Part shown: piece after piece, positions 62,321 through 64,000 of the stretch
Layout of the letters: each line of letters starts with the position of its first letter
Position numbering within the stretch: position 1 is the stretch's first letter
NCBI RefSeq assembly: GCF_002234915.1
Contig: NZ_NEWD01000002.1
Coordinates: 62,061-126,060, forward strand
Origin: Bifidobacterium vansinderenii
Lineage (GTDB): Bacteria > Actinomycetota > Actinomycetes > Actinomycetales > Bifidobacteriaceae
Length of the DNA stretch: 64,000 nucleotides
Direction of reading: 5' to 3'
Translations under genes and position numbers: made by a program
Notes under the pieces: model-generated
Databases searched by the model: none
What the model was told of the DNA's origin: nothing
The model's input: only the letters and a program-made list of their open reading frames with translations

Positions 62321-63691
62321 TCAGGATTCGCCTTCCGCGTTCAGCGCCTCGTGACGCAGGATCAGGAATCCGATCGCGCCGGCCACGATGGACGCGGCGA
62401 GGATGGCGGTCTTCGAGATCGCAGCGATCTGCGGGTCGGAGAACGAGAGGTTCGTCACGAAGATCGCCATGGTGAAGCCCACACCGCCCAGCGCCGAGAC
62501 GCCGGCGATATGTCCCCACTTGACGCCCTTGGGCAGCTGCGAGATGCCCAGCTTCACCGTGATCCACGTGGAGATGAAGATGCCGAACGGCTTGCCCACC
62601 AGCAGGCCGAGGAACACGCCGATCGCCACAGGACTGGTCACGATCTGCGAGAACGACATGCCGCCGAGCACCACGCCGGCGTTCGAGAACGCGAACAACG
62701 GCAGGACGAAGAAGTACACGAACGTGTGCAGGCTCTTCTCCAAGCGGATCGTCGGAGGGATCGTGGCGTGCGACACGCGACGGATCGAGTACACCTCGCG
62801 CAGGTATTCGCGCTGCGCCACGTCCGGCTCTCCCGGATCATACCGGTCCTCGGCCGTGCGCGCGCGATGGGCGAACCAGCCGCCCACGCGGTCGAGCTTG
62901 ATCTCGGACCGTGCGGGGATGGCGAGCGCGAGCATCACGCCGGCGAGCGTGGCGTGCACGCCGGAGAACAGCACGCAGATCCACAGCACGAATCCGACCA
63001 CCAGATACGGGGGCAGATCGTAGATGTGGCAGCGGTTGAACACGATCAGCAGCGCGAACGCGGCGAACGCGGCGATCAGCCACGGCAGACTGAGATCGGA
63101 CGTGTAGAACAACGCGATCACGCCGATGGCGATCATGTCGTCGGCGATGGTGAGCGTGGACAGGTAGGCGCGCAGCCCCGACGGCACGCGCCGGCCGAGC
63201 AGGGCGAGCAGACCCAGGCAGAAGGCGATGTCGTTGGCCATGGGCACGCCCCAGCCTCCGATGTACTGTCCGCCGGCGTTCACGATCAGGTAGATGATGG
63301 CCGGCAGCAGGGCGCCGCCTGCGGCCGCGACGATGGGCAGCACGGCCTTGCGCGGCTCGGTGAGTTCGCCGGCGCGCATCTCGTGCTTGATCTCAAGGCC
63401 GACCATGAGGAAGAACAGTGCCATGAGGAAGTCGTTGATGAAGTGCTCCAGGCTGATGTTCGCGTGGAACGACCCCAGTGAGAACGACAGGTGCACGGAT
63501 TGCCAGAACTCGTTGAAGTATGGCAGCGCCGGAGTGTTCTCGATGGCGAATGCGGCCAGGGCCGCGAACACCATGAGCATGGTCGCCTTGGTGGATGAGT
63601 GTGTGAATTCGACGAGGCGCCGTTTCCCCCTGTGGACCTTGACGACGCCGGGTTCGAGAATGCCCTCGTGAATCTGGGGGCTTTGTGTCAT
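62321..63691 (-). CDS. nhaA: Na+/H+ antiporter NhaA
   Basis: A 456-residue membrane protein that expels Na+ for H+. It has the NhaA-type elements LMALFFLMVGLEIKHEM, MANDIAFCLGLLAL, the ion-binding Asp pair in TLTIADDMIAIGVIALFY and the late segment GGVGFTMAIFVTNLSF. A central extra loop carries charged residues (AHRARTAEDRYDPGEPD) and is longer than in E. coli NhaA. Start ATG at 63,691 with TTAGGAGCA; the further open frame is not used. About eleven to twelve membrane segments. Confidence 0.93.
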   Translation of the reverse strand: MTQSPQIHEGILEPGVVKVHRGKRRLVEFTHSSTKATMLMVFAALAAFAIENTPALPYFNEFWQSVHLSFSLGSFHANISLEHFINDFLMALFFLMVGLEIKHEMRAGELTEPRKAVLPIVAAAGGALLPAIIYLIVNAGGQYIGGWGVPMANDIAFCLGLLALLGRRVPSGLRAYLSTLTIADDMIAIGVIALFYTSDLSLPWLIAAFAAFALLIVFNRCHIYDLPPYLVVGFVLWICVLFSGVHATLAGVMLALAIPARSEIKLDRVGGWFAHRARTAEDRYDPGEPDVAQREYLREVYSIRRVSHATIPPTIRLEKSLHTFVYFFVLPLFAFSNAGVVLGGMSFSQIVTSPVAIGVFLGLLVGKPFGIFISTWITVKLGISQLPKGVKWGHIAGVSALGGVGFTMAIFVTNLSFSDPQIAAISKTAILAASIVAGAIGFLILRHEALNAEGES

Positions 63692-63930
63692 GCGAGTGCT
63701 CCTAACAACTGCTTTCGTGAATGGAGTCGGCCGCCGCATGCGGCCGCGAGGATTCAACCTTTCCAGTGTACAGGATGCGCATACGGCGGCATCGCCGAGC
63801 GCGAAACGGCCGTCGCGCCCGGTGGAACGCACGGAATGTATAGTGGCGGGTGAACGACGGGAACGCTCCGTCCGCGATTCCCGTCGCGACGACGATGTCA
63901 ATGACATGACGATGACGACGGGAGGAATTC

Positions 63931-64000
63931 ATGGCCGAGACGACCACGCCCAGCACACCCCAATCCGATGCCGGATCCGAAACGAAGGGACGCAAGGAGC
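63931..64000 (+). CDS. Start of a gene, cut by the window end
   Basis: Only 23 residues are visible (MAETTTPSTPQSDAGSETKG then RKE). It begins at ATG 63,931, with GGGAGGAATTC in an ideal place upstream, and continues beyond the window. The polar Thr/Ser/Pro-rich start looks like the cytoplasmic tail of a membrane protein; function cannot be guessed. It is divergent from nhaA. Confidence 0.6.
   Translation, partial: MAETTTPSTPQSDAGSETKGRKE

Overview
The window is high-GC actinobacterial DNA, most likely a Bifidobacterium chromosome carrying a prophage. Supporting evidence is the fused shikimate kinase/3-dehydroquinate synthase gene in an aroC-aroKB-aroQ run, the order pyrG-sufB-sufD-sufC-sufS-sufU-(MIP18 protein), a short GxGD prepilin peptidase, and beta-glucuronidase and NhaA genes. 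The species cannot be fixed from the sequence alone.

Positions 1 to about 26,790 are the right-hand (late) part of a siphovirus-type prophage, entirely on the + strand. Order: zinc-ribbon/HTH protein (5' cut), a serine-like tRNA, HNH endonuclease, small and large terminase, portal, a MuF capsid protein with a CdiA-type tRNase toxin C-terminus, tRNA-Tyr, scaffold, major capsid, head-tail connectors, major tail protein, a pair of tail chaperones joined by a -1 frameshift at CCCAAAA, tape measure, distal tail proteins, a repeat-rich tail fibre, three receptor-binding-type genes that each carry a 9-11 base G-run followed by TTAGC, an NlpC/P60 endolysin and a holin. A terminator, candidate integrase arm repeats, a strong hairpin and the 3' end of a tRNA (probable attR) close the element. 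Integrase, repressor and replication genes must lie to the left of the window.

From 26.9 kb onward the DNA is ordinary chromosome: SpoU-type RNA methyltransferase, glgC, the SUF iron-sulfur operon (minus strand), pyrG, shikimate-pathway genes, prepilin peptidase, mltG, ruvX, alaS, two small membrane-protein genes, two histidine phosphatases, an orphan OmpR-like regulator, a YccF protein, rpsD, a FtsX-type ABC exporter with a DUF4418 protein, a PcrA/UvrD helicase, a PutP-type symporter, an xpt/xanthine-permease pair, a GH2 beta-glucuronidase, nhaA and the start of one more gene.

The most unusual part is 22.0-25.2 kb. Three consecutive tail genes share a frame-conserved G-run/TTAGC site, with different C-terminal modules after it. 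This looks like a receptor-binding diversification locus working by site-specific or homologous exchange, by G-run slippage, or both. The second is the MuF-tRNase fusion, which has no visible immunity gene and is followed 61 bases later by a tRNA gene.
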